64,000 nucleotides of DNA from Pontiellaceae bacterium B12227 (GCA_029432775.1 JAROAZ010000009.1:62001-126000), one strand, 5' to 3'. Positions 41,041 through 50,124 are shown, counted from the stretch's first letter. Numbers and translations are program-made. Notes: generated from the sequence alone by a model not told the origin.

Positions 41041-43551
41041 TTATTCGCTCACCTCGACCTTAAAAAATCGGTTTGTTGAGATTTCGCTGATATGGCTCAT
41101 GTTGGAGCCTGTTCCGGGCATGGTTAGGAGGGGAAGCCATTCATTTGTAAGGGAAAGCTTGGACCAGATGGTGTACATCCGGTTCGAGATGGAATTCCAC
41201 TCCACTTTTGTTTCCCCAGAAGCTTCGTGGTTTATCTGAATAGTGAAAATGTCGTCAGAATTAACAGGGTTTGATCCTGTCAGCCATTCCTCCCAATCCA
41301 GGTGTTGATCTCCGTCTGCGTTGCTGTTGGCATCGTTTGTTGCTGTGCCGAAAAAAGCGATTTCCCACGCATCGTTCATCTGGTCATTATCTGAGTCGGG
41401 AGTTTCAATCGTGAAGGCAATGTTGTCGAGAGAATAACCGGAATGGGGAAGTTCAATGACAGTAAAACCGGTGAAGTTAGAGGGAAAAGAAAAGTGTTCA
41501 AAGTCCTCCACTCCTCCAAAGCCATCTATTACCCCATCAAGTTGAAATGTATTGGTTAGTGTTGTTCCATCCGGTTTGTGACCAATCATCGATACCGTGG
41601 ACTCATGATAGACTGTGCTGTATTCGGCAGCATCCAGGGAGGAGATGCCGATTAAGCCTTCGCAGTTCGGATAAATACAAGTCCATGGTTCATATCTTTG
41701 TCCGGGTGAGAGATAAGCAGTACCGTTGTCGGGTCTGAGACTATCTTCTCTGTTATACAAGCCCATACCAGCACTATTGGTGAAATAAATGCCGCCTTCA
41801 GTCCAATAGTCAATATTGCGCCCTATGCCCGGCCAGGGGGAGGGGTCAAAATCGACCATACAGGTTTGTGTGTCGATTGGTTCGCAGACAGCTCTGATGT
41901 CAAGAGGCGAAGATAAAGTGCGATATAGTGGCCGCTCTTTTCCTGCATATAGCCCGTCGATCTCCCAGTGATGAAACGAGAATCCGTTTGTTGGAATACA
42001 ATCAACTGTAAGTTCCAGGGCGTCATTTGCATATCCGTTAGTTGCTCCTGACACTAGGGCCAAAGGGGAGTCGACTGATATTAGGTGCTGCAATTGCCAA
42101 ATCCATTCCAGCGTGGATGGCTGATTGACTATGAATGTTACATCATTGGTTAGTCCCGAAGCAGGAATACTGCCTGAGCCCGTCCATCCCATACATATAC
42201 TGCGTGAATTTCCGGTTTCGTTAATTGCAGGAACGCTGGCTATAACGATTTTACCTGTTGCTATGTCATGAGTTCCATATTGAAGGGGCCAGGCATTGCC
42301 ATACTCAACAGGGGACGCGGATATTCCAACCTGATAGGTTGATGTGATGTTGGTGTTCGAGAGTTCATATGCTCCCATGTCAGAGAGTGGATTCCCACTG
42401 CCCATGCCGTCAATAGGTCTGAGATTTTTCTCTAGGTCGTATGAAAGTTCTGTATCTGCTGGACACGAATCCACACAAGGCGAGTTGGGTTGTAGGCGGT
42501 AATTGTCGTTTGCGGGGTTTATGAAGAGAGGATCGCTAGAAAAATTGCCCGTGCCCGGTTGGGCGGGATCGGAGATGCAGTAACTGAAAGGAGATCCCGG
42601 TACAGGGAGTCGGACATTGGGTGAAGCGGGTGAGCTGTTGCTGTAAACGATGGAGTTAGCGATATCTTCCTGTTTATATTTAATGTAAATGCCGCCTCCT
42701 TCCTGCACAGCACTGTTGTCGGTGATCGTACAATGTCGAATATCCGTGCGGGGTGATGTGGAGTAGATACCTCCACCCGCTTTCCCGGCATGATTGTCAT
42801 AGATCGTGCTATTCCATACCTTGGCATTGGCGCATACTCCGGCTCCATACCGTTCGGAAGTATTCCCGTGGATCGTACAGGAATCCAGCAGTCCACTGCT
42901 CAGGTAAACTCCGCTGCCGCTGCTGGCCTCATTATCAGATATTTCACATCGTTTTACGGTAGACCTGCAATAGACGCCGCCGCCATAATCGTTAGCTGTA
43001 TTTCCTTCAATTTTACTGTCTGTAACAATAGACTGTGCGTCGCAGTAAATGCCTCCACCGTAGTCGGCAGAGTTGGCGGTGATTACACAATTGCTGATGA
43101 TACCTGCTCCCGACAGGTAAACTCCTCCTCCGCTGAATTCATCACCTGCATATTCAAGGGTGTTGCTGGTAATAGTGCAGTTTTGAATTAAACCTGCTTC
43201 GCAGTGGATGCCGGCACCAAAGCCTTCGGTGATGTAGCCTTGTGTAATGGTCAGTCCGTAGATAACGGCATTAGTATGGTTTAGATAAATACATCTTGTA
43301 GAGTTTTGTGCGTGAATAACCGAGCCGTCGGAGCAACCTAAGAGCATTATTGAATTGGTTATTACGAGTTGTTGACTGATATAATGTGTAGACGGAGTCA
43401 GCAGAACAGTGTCGCCTTGCTGCGCTATGTCGATAACAGCTTGAATGTTCTGGTTGGTATTCACATAGTGAATTCCAGCTTTCGTCGAAGGAGTTATACC
43501 GCCACATAACAAGATGGCGATAATGATCATTTTGTGTGTTTTGGTAAGCAT
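41041..43551 (-). CDS. Secreted polymorphic beta-helix protein
   Basis: An 836-residue protein with a Sec signal (IIIAILLCGGITPSTKA). Residues about 30-380 form a right-handed beta helix with repeated turns such as GGGIYC and GGGVYLS, as in Chlamydia-type polymorphic outer membrane proteins, ending in DMGAYEL. A middle domain with SYSLDNIAF-type beta repeats follows. The C-terminus has a calcium-type linker (DSDNDQMNDAWE, NADGDQHLDWEEW) and a final beta module ending FFKVEVSE that resembles the N-terminal module of the DUF1800 protein. It is more AT-rich than its neighbours, which suggests transfer. It carries no dyad copies. Confidence 0.82.
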   Translation of the reverse strand: MLTKTHKMIIIAILLCGGITPSTKAGIHYVNTNQNIQAVIDIAQQGDTVLLTPSTHYISQQLVITNSIMLLGCSDGSVIHAQNSTRCIYLNHTNAVIYGLTITQGYITEGFGAGIHCEAGLIQNCTITSNTLEYAGDEFSGGGVYLSGAGIISNCVITANSADYGGGIYCDAQSIVTDSKIEGNTANDYGGGVYCRSTVKRCEISDNEASSGSGVYLSSGLLDSCTIHGNTSERYGAGVCANAKVWNSTIYDNHAGKAGGGIYSTSPRTDIRHCTITDNSAVQEGGGIYIKYKQEDIANSIVYSNSSPASPNVRLPVPGSPFSYCISDPAQPGTGNFSSDPLFINPANDNYRLQPNSPCVDSCPADTELSYDLEKNLRPIDGMGSGNPLSDMGAYELSNTNITSTYQVGISASPVEYGNAWPLQYGTHDIATGKIVIASVPAINETGNSRSICMGWTGSGSIPASGLTNDVTFIVNQPSTLEWIWQLQHLISVDSPLALVSGATNGYANDALELTVDCIPTNGFSFHHWEIDGLYAGKERPLYRTLSSPLDIRAVCEPIDTQTCMVDFDPSPWPGIGRNIDYWTEGGIYFTNSAGMGLYNREDSLRPDNGTAYLSPGQRYEPWTCIYPNCEGLIGISSLDAAEYSTVYHESTVSMIGHKPDGTTLTNTFQLDGVIDGFGGVEDFEHFSFPSNFTGFTVIELPHSGYSLDNIAFTIETPDSDNDQMNDAWEIAFFGTATNDANSNADGDQHLDWEEWLTGSNPVNSDDIFTIQINHEASGETKVEWNSISNRMYTIWSKLSLTNEWLPLLTMPGTGSNMSHISEISTNRFFKVEVSE

Positions 43552-43610
43552 TGTTTAAATATATGTGTTTTTCAGGGTGCTGAATAGGGAATTGTAATTG
43601 GGGTTGGGTT

Positions 43611-44426
43611 ATGCCGGAACTTCCAGAGGTTGAAACTATTGCATCGCAACTGCGCGAGCGGGGCGTTGAGGGAAAAGAGATTCTCTCCGTAAAGGTGAAC
43701 TGGGCCCCGACGATTGAACCGTACACGGTTGCGCAGTTTTCAAGCGCCGTTACGGGAACTACGATCGATCAGATTTCCAGGGTGGGAAAATGGATGCTGT
43801 TTGCGCTCAGTTCCGGGCAGACCCTGATGGTTCACCTGCGTATGGCCGGTTCATTTGCCATGGAGCAGGGGAGTCATGACCGGATTATCGTGAAACTTTC
43901 GGACGGGCTGACGCTCTACTATCGTGACACCCGCAAATTCGGCCGCTGGAAGCTGGTGGATGATCCTCAGACGATTCTCAGCAAACTCGGGCCGGATGCG
44001 CTGACCCGCCGGTTTACGCTTGCGTATTTTTCAGAAGCCATGAAAAAGCGGCATCGCATGATCAAGCCGCTGATTCTGGATCAGGGAATTGTGGCCGGGT
44101 TGGGGAATATTTATGCCGACGAAGCCTTGTGGGAATCGAAGATTCATCCCGAACGTCTGTCCGATTCGCTTTCAGATGCCGAACTGGCTGCCCTTTATAA
44201 GGCGATTAAGCAGGTCCTGAAGCTCGGAATCAAGAACCGGGGCACCTCGCTGGGGGGCGGAAAAACCAATTACCGACAGGTTGATGGGGATTCCGGCGGG
44301 AATCGCGGTGAGGTAAAGGCGTATGGAAAGTCAGGAAAACCGTGTGTCCGATGCAAAAAAACGCTCGAAAAAATCGTCGTTGCTCAACGAGGAACCACTT
44401 TTTGCCCGGCTTGTCAGGTCACTTAA
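43611..44426 (+). CDS. mutM: Formamidopyrimidine-DNA glycosylase (Fpg/MutM)
   Basis: A 271-residue DNA repair enzyme. It begins MPELPEVET, in which the Pro after the initiator Met is the catalytic nucleophile and Glu3 is essential. The helix-two-turn-helix segment contains IVAGLGNIYADEALW. The C-terminal zinc finger has CVRCKKTL and CPACQ. It removes 8-oxoguanine and other oxidised purines. The peroxiredoxin gene follows after 126 bp, giving an oxidative-stress neighbourhood. Confidence 0.97.
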   Translation: MPELPEVETIASQLRERGVEGKEILSVKVNWAPTIEPYTVAQFSSAVTGTTIDQISRVGKWMLFALSSGQTLMVHLRMAGSFAMEQGSHDRIIVKLSDGLTLYYRDTRKFGRWKLVDDPQTILSKLGPDALTRRFTLAYFSEAMKKRHRMIKPLILDQGIVAGLGNIYADEALWESKIHPERLSDSLSDAELAALYKAIKQVLKLGIKNRGTSLGGGKTNYRQVDGDSGGNRGEVKAYGKSGKPCVRCKKTLEKIVVAQRGTTFCPACQVT

Positions 44427-44552
44427 CCCAATAAAAACGGGGGTTTTGTAAAAACATTAAAAAAGTATCCACATTCCTGTTTACAAACCGAACGGGAATG
44501 GTACTGTTTGCCTCGTTGTTCGAAAACAACCAACTAATACAAGGAGAAAAAA

Positions 44553-45140
44553 ATGGAAGACATGTTTGATTTCGAAGTAGTAAAAGTGGGTCAGGAAGTG
44601 CCGGAATTTAAAATGGCTGCCTTCCAGAATGATGAAATTAAAGACATCAGTCTTTCCGATCTCAAAGGTAAGTGGGTTGTTCTGATGTTCTACCCGGCCG
44701 ACTTCACGTTTGTCTGCCCGACTGAGCTCGAAGACATGGCTGCACTCTATCCTGAATTCCAGAAAATCGGCGCGGAAGTCATCTCCGTCAGCACAGACAC
44801 CGCATTTGTTCACAAAGCATGGCACGACTCGTCCGAAGCCATCGGTAAAGTAAACTACCTCATGGGCGCCGACCCGACAGGTGAAGTCAGCCAGCTGTTT
44901 GATGTTTATATCGACGACGAAGGTTTGGCCCTCCGCGGTACCTTCATCATCGACCCTAACGGCGTTCTGAAAACCGCCGAAGTTCACGACCTCGGCATTG
45001 GCCGCAGCGCAGCGGAAACCCTCCGCAAGCTCGGTGCCGCACAATTTGTACACGAAAACGGTGATCAGGTTTGCCCCGCAAACTGGACACCGGGCGCCGA
45101 TACCCTCACTCCGGGTCTCGACCTCGTAGGAAAAATCTAA
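44553..45140 (+). CDS. Peroxiredoxin (2-Cys, AhpC/Prx1 type)
   Basis: A 195-residue protein. The peroxidatic Cys55 is in DFTFVCPTELEDMA and the resolving Cys in GDQVCPANW. It reduces hydrogen peroxide and organic peroxides using thiol donors. AAGGAG precedes the ATG. The 126-bp upstream region is AT-rich and should hold its own promoter, and a strong terminator follows. No ahpF is adjacent, so thioredoxin or a similar donor is likely. Confidence 0.95.
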   Translation: MEDMFDFEVVKVGQEVPEFKMAAFQNDEIKDISLSDLKGKWVVLMFYPADFTFVCPTELEDMAALYPEFQKIGAEVISVSTDTAFVHKAWHDSSEAIGKVNYLMGADPTGEVSQLFDVYIDDEGLALRGTFIIDPNGVLKTAEVHDLGIGRSAAETLRKLGAAQFVHENGDQVCPANWTPGADTLTPGLDLVGKI

Positions 45141-45171
45141 CTTCCCCTGGTTAGTTAACACCCCACCCCCT

Positions 45172-45206
45172 GGCCCCTCTCGCTCCCCTGCGAGGGGGGC
45201 CTTTTT
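45172..45206 (+). terminator. Rho-independent terminator after the peroxiredoxin gene
   Basis: GGCCCCTCTCGC pairs along 12 positions with GCGAGGGGGGCC (one G-T pair) over a 6-nt loop, followed by TTTTT. Confidence 0.88.
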
Positions 45207-45246
45207 ATTGGTCGGTCGGTAGAAGCGACGCTTTCGTCGCTTTCTA

Positions 45247-45906
45247 TTATCGGGTGGCCCAAAGGAAGCCGCGGCGGATCATTTCGCGGGCGGCGCCGCT
45301 GTTGATGTTTTCCGGAATGTGGCCGAGGGCATTGTAGTATACGTTGCCTTCGCCCCAGCGCTTGGTCCAGGCGACCGGCATCCTGCAGGGGCCGTTCGGC
45401 AGGTGAGGGCCGTCGGCCACCGGGAACATCGTGTAGGCCAGCACGTCAATGGCCGGATCCACATGCATGTAATACTGTTCGGTGGTAATGGAGAAATCTT
45501 CCAGCCCCTGGATCAGCTCGTGGTCGCACTTTTCAATACAGACGGTGTATTCTGTTCCGTCGTTGCCGGGGTGCGCCACAAACTGCCCGCCGGTCATAAA
45601 CTGCCAGTTGGAATGTTCGCGGAAGGCATCGCACATGCCGCCATGGCAACCGGCCAGGCCGGTTCCCGCGCTGACGGCTTCGCACACGTTGTCGGCCCAT
45701 TCCTCTTCGATTTTCTCCATGGTGATGCACGGAACGATCAGGTCGTATGTTTTCAGCTTTTCTGCATCGGAGAACGATGCAAGCGAATCAGAAACCGTTA
45801 CGTCATAGTTTTCGGCTTTGAGCAGCTCCTCGAAAAAGGCCGCCATTTGATCGGGGACGTGTCCGTCCCATCCACCCCATACAATCAGTGCTTTTTTAGT
45901 CATCAA
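45247..45906 (-). CDS. ThuA domain protein
   Basis: A 219-residue protein of the ThuA/glutamine-amidotransferase-like fold. It starts with ALIVWGGWDGH and has GTGLAGCHGGMCDAF in the nucleophile-elbow region and TEQYYMHVDP further on. ThuA-like proteins accompany sugar-oxidising Gfo/Idh enzymes; some act on keto-sugars. It overlaps the Gfo/Idh gene by 11 bp, so the two form an operon. Confidence 0.9.
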   Translation of the reverse strand: MMTKKALIVWGGWDGHVPDQMAAFFEELLKAENYDVTVSDSLASFSDAEKLKTYDLIVPCITMEKIEEEWADNVCEAVSAGTGLAGCHGGMCDAFREHSNWQFMTGGQFVAHPGNDGTEYTVCIEKCDHELIQGLEDFSITTEQYYMHVDPAIDVLAYTMFPVADGPHLPNGPCRMPVAWTKRWGEGNVYYNALGHIPENINSGAAREMIRRGFLWATR

Positions 45907-46999
45907 GCTGGCCCTCCTTCAGGTTAAGCGGCAACGGCTGCGGCTGGGCGCAGGTGCTTTGAATTTCGATATGCGTGCCGGACTCCGACGATTCGTCGAA
46001 CGCGAGCATGACGTCGAGCACGTGAAAAGCCATCTCGCCGGAACAGCGGTTCGGCCGCCCGGACTGAATGGCCTGCGCCATGTCGGCCGCGCCGATGCTG
46101 CGCATATTGTCGGTATATCCATGGGAATAGGGTACGTTTTCCCAGTCCTCCATACCGCCGCGGAAAATTGAAATGTCGCCGTCAAAGCAGTTGGGGTCGG
46201 GCACTTTCAGGCTGCCGTTGGTTCCGTGAATTTCGATCGGCGGTATGCTCTGCTTCCAGACATCGAAACTCATCACGAGGGTAATAATCGCGCCGGATAC
46301 AAACTCCAGCGTGCCGGCGGCATGGGTATTCACTTCAACGGGCAGCACCTGTCCGTTGGCCTCTTCGCTGGTAGCAAGCCGTTCATCGGCCTTGCGTCCG
46401 CAGAGGGCCGAAACCCGTTTAACCGGACCGAGCAGATGAACCAGCGCCGTGAGATAGTAGGGGCCCATATCGAGCATCGGACCGCCGCCTTTGAGATAAT
46501 AGAAGCCCGGATTCGGGTGCCAGCTTTCGTGTCCGGGGCAGCACATGAAGGCGGTGCCGGCCACCGGTTTGCCGATCCAGTTGTCGTCAATCATCTTACG
46601 GCAGGTCTGCAGGCCGCCGCCGAAAAAGGTGTCGGGCGCGCAACCGGTCAGCAATCCCTTTTCCTGAGCCAGCGCGAGCACCTTTTCGCCATCTTCGCGG
46701 TTCACCGCAAACGGTTTTTCGCAGTGCACGTGTTTGCCGGCTTCCAGGGCCTGAAGATTCACTTCGGCATGTGCCTGGGGCGTGGTGAGGTTGATCACGA
46801 TCTGGATTTCCGGATCGGCCAGTAGCTCCGCAACCGTGACAGCAAGGAATCCGTTTTCTTCGGCTTTCGCCTCTGCTTTTTCCATGATGAGGTCGGCGCA
46901 GGATTTAATTTCCAGCCCGTCCAGTTTCTTTGCGGCGTCGAAATAGGCCTGGCTGATGTTGCCGCATCCGATGACGCCCGCTTTGATTATCTTGCTCAT
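45896..46999 (-). CDS. Gfo/Idh/MocA family NAD(P)-dependent oxidoreductase
   Basis: A 367-residue enzyme. The Rossmann motif GVIGCGNISQAYF starts the chain, EKPFA supplies the conserved Lys, and GGGPMLDMGPYYLTAL carries the conserved substrate-binding aspartate. The family oxidises or reduces sugars and cyclitols. The substrate is unknown. A divergent AraC regulator and the ThuA partner suggest a small inducible carbohydrate operon. Confidence 0.92.
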   Translation of the reverse strand: MSKIIKAGVIGCGNISQAYFDAAKKLDGLEIKSCADLIMEKAEAKAEENGFLAVTVAELLADPEIQIVINLTTPQAHAEVNLQALEAGKHVHCEKPFAVNREDGEKVLALAQEKGLLTGCAPDTFFGGGLQTCRKMIDDNWIGKPVAGTAFMCCPGHESWHPNPGFYYLKGGGPMLDMGPYYLTALVHLLGPVKRVSALCGRKADERLATSEEANGQVLPVEVNTHAAGTLEFVSGAIITLVMSFDVWKQSIPPIEIHGTNGSLKVPDPNCFDGDISIFRGGMEDWENVPYSHGYTDNMRSIGAADMAQAIQSGRPNRCSGEMAFHVLDVMLAFDESSESGTHIEIQSTCAQPQPLPLNLKEGQLDD

Positions 47000-47032
47000 A
47001 TGACTCCTTCGTGAATGAGATTGAATTTAAAG

Positions 47033-47106
47033 ATATGGTCATTATGTTTATTCAAATAGATCTGTAAATGGATGCAATGGTTAAAATAATTGGACAATAT
47101 GGTCAT
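47033..47106 (+). promoter_or_regulatory. Direct repeats ATATGGTCAT near the AraC start
   Basis: ATATGGTCAT occurs at 47033-47042 and again at 47097-47106, 64 bp apart in the same orientation. One lies in the divergent promoter region and the other at the start of the regulator gene. They may be AraC-type half-sites. Confidence 0.35.
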
Positions 47107-47934
47107 ATGATATTTGAGACATCATTCAACCGGGACTTTCAGGCCATGCCGCGGCGGTTCGATGGATTCTGCACCCGGACGGTTGGATATGTGCAGAAGA
47201 AGACGGAGGTGATCGATCTTGCGTTTGCCTCGTTTAACTATTCGCTGATTCTCTCCGGGCGGGGCACCTATAGCTCCGGGAGCATCACCTTTTCCGTGAT
47301 GGCGCCCTGTGTCATCACGCAGCTCCCCGGGGTACAGGCAACCTATGGACCGCTGCCCGGCGAAACGTGGGAAGAGCTCTATTTTGTTCTGCCGCCCGAA
47401 AAGTTCCAACCCTTGGAAGCCCGCGGGCTGTTCGGGGAAAACCGCTGCGGCTGGCCGATCCGGGATCTTCCGGCTGTCGGCCGGGCGCTGCGGGAGCTGT
47501 TTCCAATGCTTGGAAATCCGGATAAGGCCGATCTGATCGACCACCTGGCGGAGCGGGTCATTATGCAGACCATTTTGCCGGGCGAGGAGACCACGGATCC
47601 CGCCTCGGAAGCGGTGGCGGGGCTGGCGCGCTCGATGGCCATACGGCCGGAGCGCAGTTTTAATTTCCGCGAGGTGGCACGCGACTACGGTGTTTCCTAT
47701 TCCACCTTTCAGCGCCGCTGGCGGGAGGTGCACACCGAGCCGCCGGGGCAGTATCTGCTGAGCCTTCGGGTTTCGGAGGCGTGCCGGCTGCTGGCCGAGA
47801 CGGAGCTGGGCATTGCCGCGGTGGGCGAGCGGGCGGGATTCGAAGACCCGGCCTATTTTTCCCGCGTTTTCCGGCAGCGCATCGGCGTTCCGCCGTCCGA
47901 CTACCGCACCACGCACCGGTTGGGTTTAGGATAG
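47068..47934 (+). CDS. AraC-family transcriptional regulator
   Basis: A 288-residue protein. The N-terminal cupin-like sensor region contains GRGTYSSGSITFSVMAPCVI. The C-terminal domain has two helix-turn-helix units, FREVARDYGVSYSTFQRRW and GIAAVGERAGFEDPAYFSRVF, ending RIGVPPSDYR. It is divergent from the Gfo/Idh-ThuA operon by 68 bp and probably controls it. ATG 47068 lacks a clear ribosome-binding site; ATG 47107 in the same frame would free the second direct repeat for regulation. Two perfect dyads lie inside (47404, 47501). Confidence 0.9.
   Translation: MDAMVKIIGQYGHMIFETSFNRDFQAMPRRFDGFCTRTVGYVQKKTEVIDLAFASFNYSLILSGRGTYSSGSITFSVMAPCVITQLPGVQATYGPLPGETWEELYFVLPPEKFQPLEARGLFGENRCGWPIRDLPAVGRALRELFPMLGNPDKADLIDHLAERVIMQTILPGEETTDPASEAVAGLARSMAIRPERSFNFREVARDYGVSYSTFQRRWREVHTEPPGQYLLSLRVSEACRLLAETELGIAAVGERAGFEDPAYFSRVFRQRIGVPPSDYRTTHRLGLG
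47404..47418. repeat. 15-bp dyad copy, intragenic
   Basis: TTCCAACCCTTGGAA in the AraC gene, read FQPLE. Confidence 0.85.
47501..47515. repeat. 15-bp dyad copy, intragenic
   Basis: TTCCAATGCTTGGAA in the AraC gene, read FPMLG. Confidence 0.85.
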
Positions 47935-47945
47935 GGTTTTTAGTT

Positions 47946-47960
47946 TTCCAACCCTTGGAA
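47946..47960. repeat. 15-bp dyad copy, intergenic
   Basis: TTCCAACCCTTGGAA between the AraC and PLD-like genes. Confidence 0.85.
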
Positions 47961-47993
47961 ACCCTCTAGGGTTTGCGGCCTTTGGAGGAATAC

Positions 47994-49400
47994 ATGGAAT
48001 TTCGAACATCGGGTTTGTTTTTATCGGTTTTGTTGGTTGCGCTGACGGGCTGTGTTTCCAGTCCGGAAAAGCTGGGGCTGGCCTATCAGGGCGAAACCCG
48101 GGCAACGGATGTTCAGTTTCTGGTGGACGAGACCTGGGTGGATACCAACGACGTCCGGCACGTGGATCAGGAAATCTTTGATTCGATCTATGAGATGATC
48201 GATGATGCCGAACAGTTTGTGCTGATCGATCTGTTTCTGATGAATGAATGGGGGTTCGAACCGGGTCCTTGCATGCGCCCGCTGGGCGTGGAGCTGACGG
48301 ATAAGCTGCTGGAAAAGCGCAAGATAAGCCCCGAGGTTGAAATTATCTTTATAACGGATCCGGTCAATACCATGTACGGCTCGCTGGAATCGCCGCAGTT
48401 CTCGGCGCTGACGAATGCCGGAGTACAGGTGGTCTACACGGATCTCGATAAGCTGCGCGACAGTAATCCCGGCTATTCCAAACCCTGGAGATTGCTGGGA
48501 AAACCTTTTGGAGTCGGGCCGGGCCGTACGCTGAAAAATCCGATGGGCGAGGGCCGCGTTTCCATGCGCAGTATGCTGAAAATGCTCAACTTCAAGGCGA
48601 ACCATCGGAAGGTCATCGTCACCGAAAAATCGTTGTTGCTCACCAGCGCCAATCCGCACAGTGCCAGCTCGGCCCATCGGAATGTGGCGCTGAAGGTGAA
48701 TGCCGGCATGGCCATGGCCTGCGAAATGGAAGCGGCAGTGCTGGAATTTTCGGGCGCCGAAGGGGCTGCGGCCTCGCTGCCCGCGGTCGTCGAGGCCGAC
48801 ACCCCTCCAAAGGGGAACAAGGTGGAATTGCTCTCTGAGATTCGAATTAAAGAAAAGGTGCTGTCGTTGCTGAAAAATGCTGAGCCGGGTGCCCGGGTGG
48901 ATCTCTGCATGTTCTATATGTCGGAAAAAGAGGTCATCAAGGCCTTTGGAGAGGCGGAGAATCGCGGGGTGGATGTGCGCATCATCATGGATCCCAGCAA
49001 AGATTCTTTCGGGCGGACCAAGAGCGGGGTGCCGAACCGGCAGTCTGCCGCAAAGCTGGTGAAAGCCGGCATTCCATTGCGCTGGGCGGATACCCATGGC
49101 GAGCAGTGCCACGTGAAAATGCTCTACGCTGAAAATCCCGATGGAACCGCAACCCTGTTGCTGGGTTCGTGCAACTATACGCGCCGGAACCTGGATAACT
49201 TTAACTGCGAGGCCAATCTGGCGCTCACGGCATCGCCGGACGATGCGGCCCTGGTCCGGGCGCGTGCCACGTTCGATCGTTGGTGGAATAACGAGCCGAA
49301 CAGGATCTACACGGCCGACTATGAAACCTATCAGGATGGCAGCTGGTGGCGGAAATTCTCCGCATGGTGGGGTGAATCCACCGGCATGAATATTTTCTGA
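47994..49400 (+). CDS. Phospholipase D-like lipoprotein with altered HKD motifs
   Basis: A 468-residue protein. The start at ATG 47994 is set by TTTGGAGGAA 7 nt upstream and by the lipoprotein signal FLSVLLVALTGC directly after it. Two PLD-type halves are present. The first has NHRKVIVTEKSLLLTSANP, where the usual Asp of HxKx4D is Glu or absent. The second has HVKMLYAENPDGTATLLLGSCNYTRRN. It resembles cardiolipin-synthase-like proteins, but the first active site may be weakened. It would act in the periplasm or at the outer membrane. A dyad lies 34 bp before the start. Confidence 0.85.
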   Translation: MEFRTSGLFLSVLLVALTGCVSSPEKLGLAYQGETRATDVQFLVDETWVDTNDVRHVDQEIFDSIYEMIDDAEQFVLIDLFLMNEWGFEPGPCMRPLGVELTDKLLEKRKISPEVEIIFITDPVNTMYGSLESPQFSALTNAGVQVVYTDLDKLRDSNPGYSKPWRLLGKPFGVGPGRTLKNPMGEGRVSMRSMLKMLNFKANHRKVIVTEKSLLLTSANPHSASSAHRNVALKVNAGMAMACEMEAAVLEFSGAEGAAASLPAVVEADTPPKGNKVELLSEIRIKEKVLSLLKNAEPGARVDLCMFYMSEKEVIKAFGEAENRGVDVRIIMDPSKDSFGRTKSGVPNRQSAAKLVKAGIPLRWADTHGEQCHVKMLYAENPDGTATLLLGSCNYTRRNLDNFNCEANLALTASPDDAALVRARATFDRWWNNEPNRIYTADYETYQDGSWWRKFSAWWGESTGMNIF

Positions 49401-49433
49401 TCCGGGAAGCGTGAGGCACATCAAGTTTATCGG

Positions 49434-49850
49434 CTACTCGATCTTTAGTAGTTCCATCCCGTTCTTTTTGAGATCGTTGTCGAAGGAATAGACAGTTTCG
49501 ATTCCCTTTTGGCGGGAGAGGGCGAGGATGTATGCGTCGACTAAATCAATCTTTTTGTTTTGCAGGAGGCTTAGGCAGGAGCGCATCAATCCTTTGTCCT
49601 GCATGGTAATGCCTTTAAGCGATACGATGAGGTCGAGGGTTTGTGCCGCTTTATCGGTGGGGATCTCGTAGAAACTGGTTAAAACAAAAAAGGATTCGAA
49701 GAGAACCAACTCGGGAAGTTGCACTTTGACTTCTCCCTTTTCGACTTTTTCGAAGAAAGCATACACGCCTTTGAATTTTGGGCGGATGGTATCGGGATCT
49801 TCGACCAGATAGCGAATGATAACGTTCGTGTCGATCAAGCTATGTTTCAT
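49434..49850 (-). CDS. PIN-domain toxin (VapC-like)
   Basis: A 138-residue protein. Acidic metal-binding residues are visible in SLIDTNVIIRYL, ELVLFES, DLVDAYIL and SFDNDL. PIN toxins are RNases that act on tRNA or rRNA. It overlaps the antitoxin gene by 11 bp and is transcribed after it. Confidence 0.88.
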   Translation of the reverse strand: MKHSLIDTNVIIRYLVEDPDTIRPKFKGVYAFFEKVEKGEVKVQLPELVLFESFFVLTSFYEIPTDKAAQTLDLIVSLKGITMQDKGLMRSCLSLLQNKKIDLVDAYILALSRQKGIETVYSFDNDLKKNGMELLKIE

Positions 49851-50091
49851 TGCTCATTCCCTTTGCAAAGGCATCGTGCATTTGCTTGCGGGAGGGAAAA
49901 TTCTTTCCCTTTGCATAAGAGGAGAGCGAGCCCGCCAGATGTTCGGTCGCGGAATCAGCTTTCTTCAGTTCAATGCAGGAATTAGCTGTGTTCAGTTGGA
50001 CGTCGAGCATATCTCCGACATTCAACCCGAGCTCTTTGCGGATTGCTGCAGGGATCACGACCTGTCCCTTGTTAAATACTTTCATCTGCAT
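49840..50091 (-). CDS. AbrB/MazE-fold antitoxin (VapB-like)
   Basis: An 83-residue protein. The swapped-hairpin DNA-binding start is MKVFNKGQVVIPAAIRKELGL. The C-terminal half should wrap the PIN toxin. It is preceded by a perfect 22-bp palindrome that is the likely operator. Confidence 0.88.
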   Translation of the reverse strand: MQMKVFNKGQVVIPAAIRKELGLNVGDMLDVQLNTANSCIELKKADSATEHLAGSLSSYAKGKNFPSRKQMHDAFAKGMSNET

Positions 50092-50102
50092 GTTGCCTCC
50101 TT

Positions 50103-50124
50103 GGTTATACGTAACTGTATAACC
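50103..50124. promoter_or_regulatory. Operator palindrome of the vapBC-like operon
   Basis: GGTTATAC-N6-GTATAACC is perfectly symmetric and lies 12 bp before the antitoxin ATG (minus strand), with TATA-like sequence inside. Confidence 0.7.
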
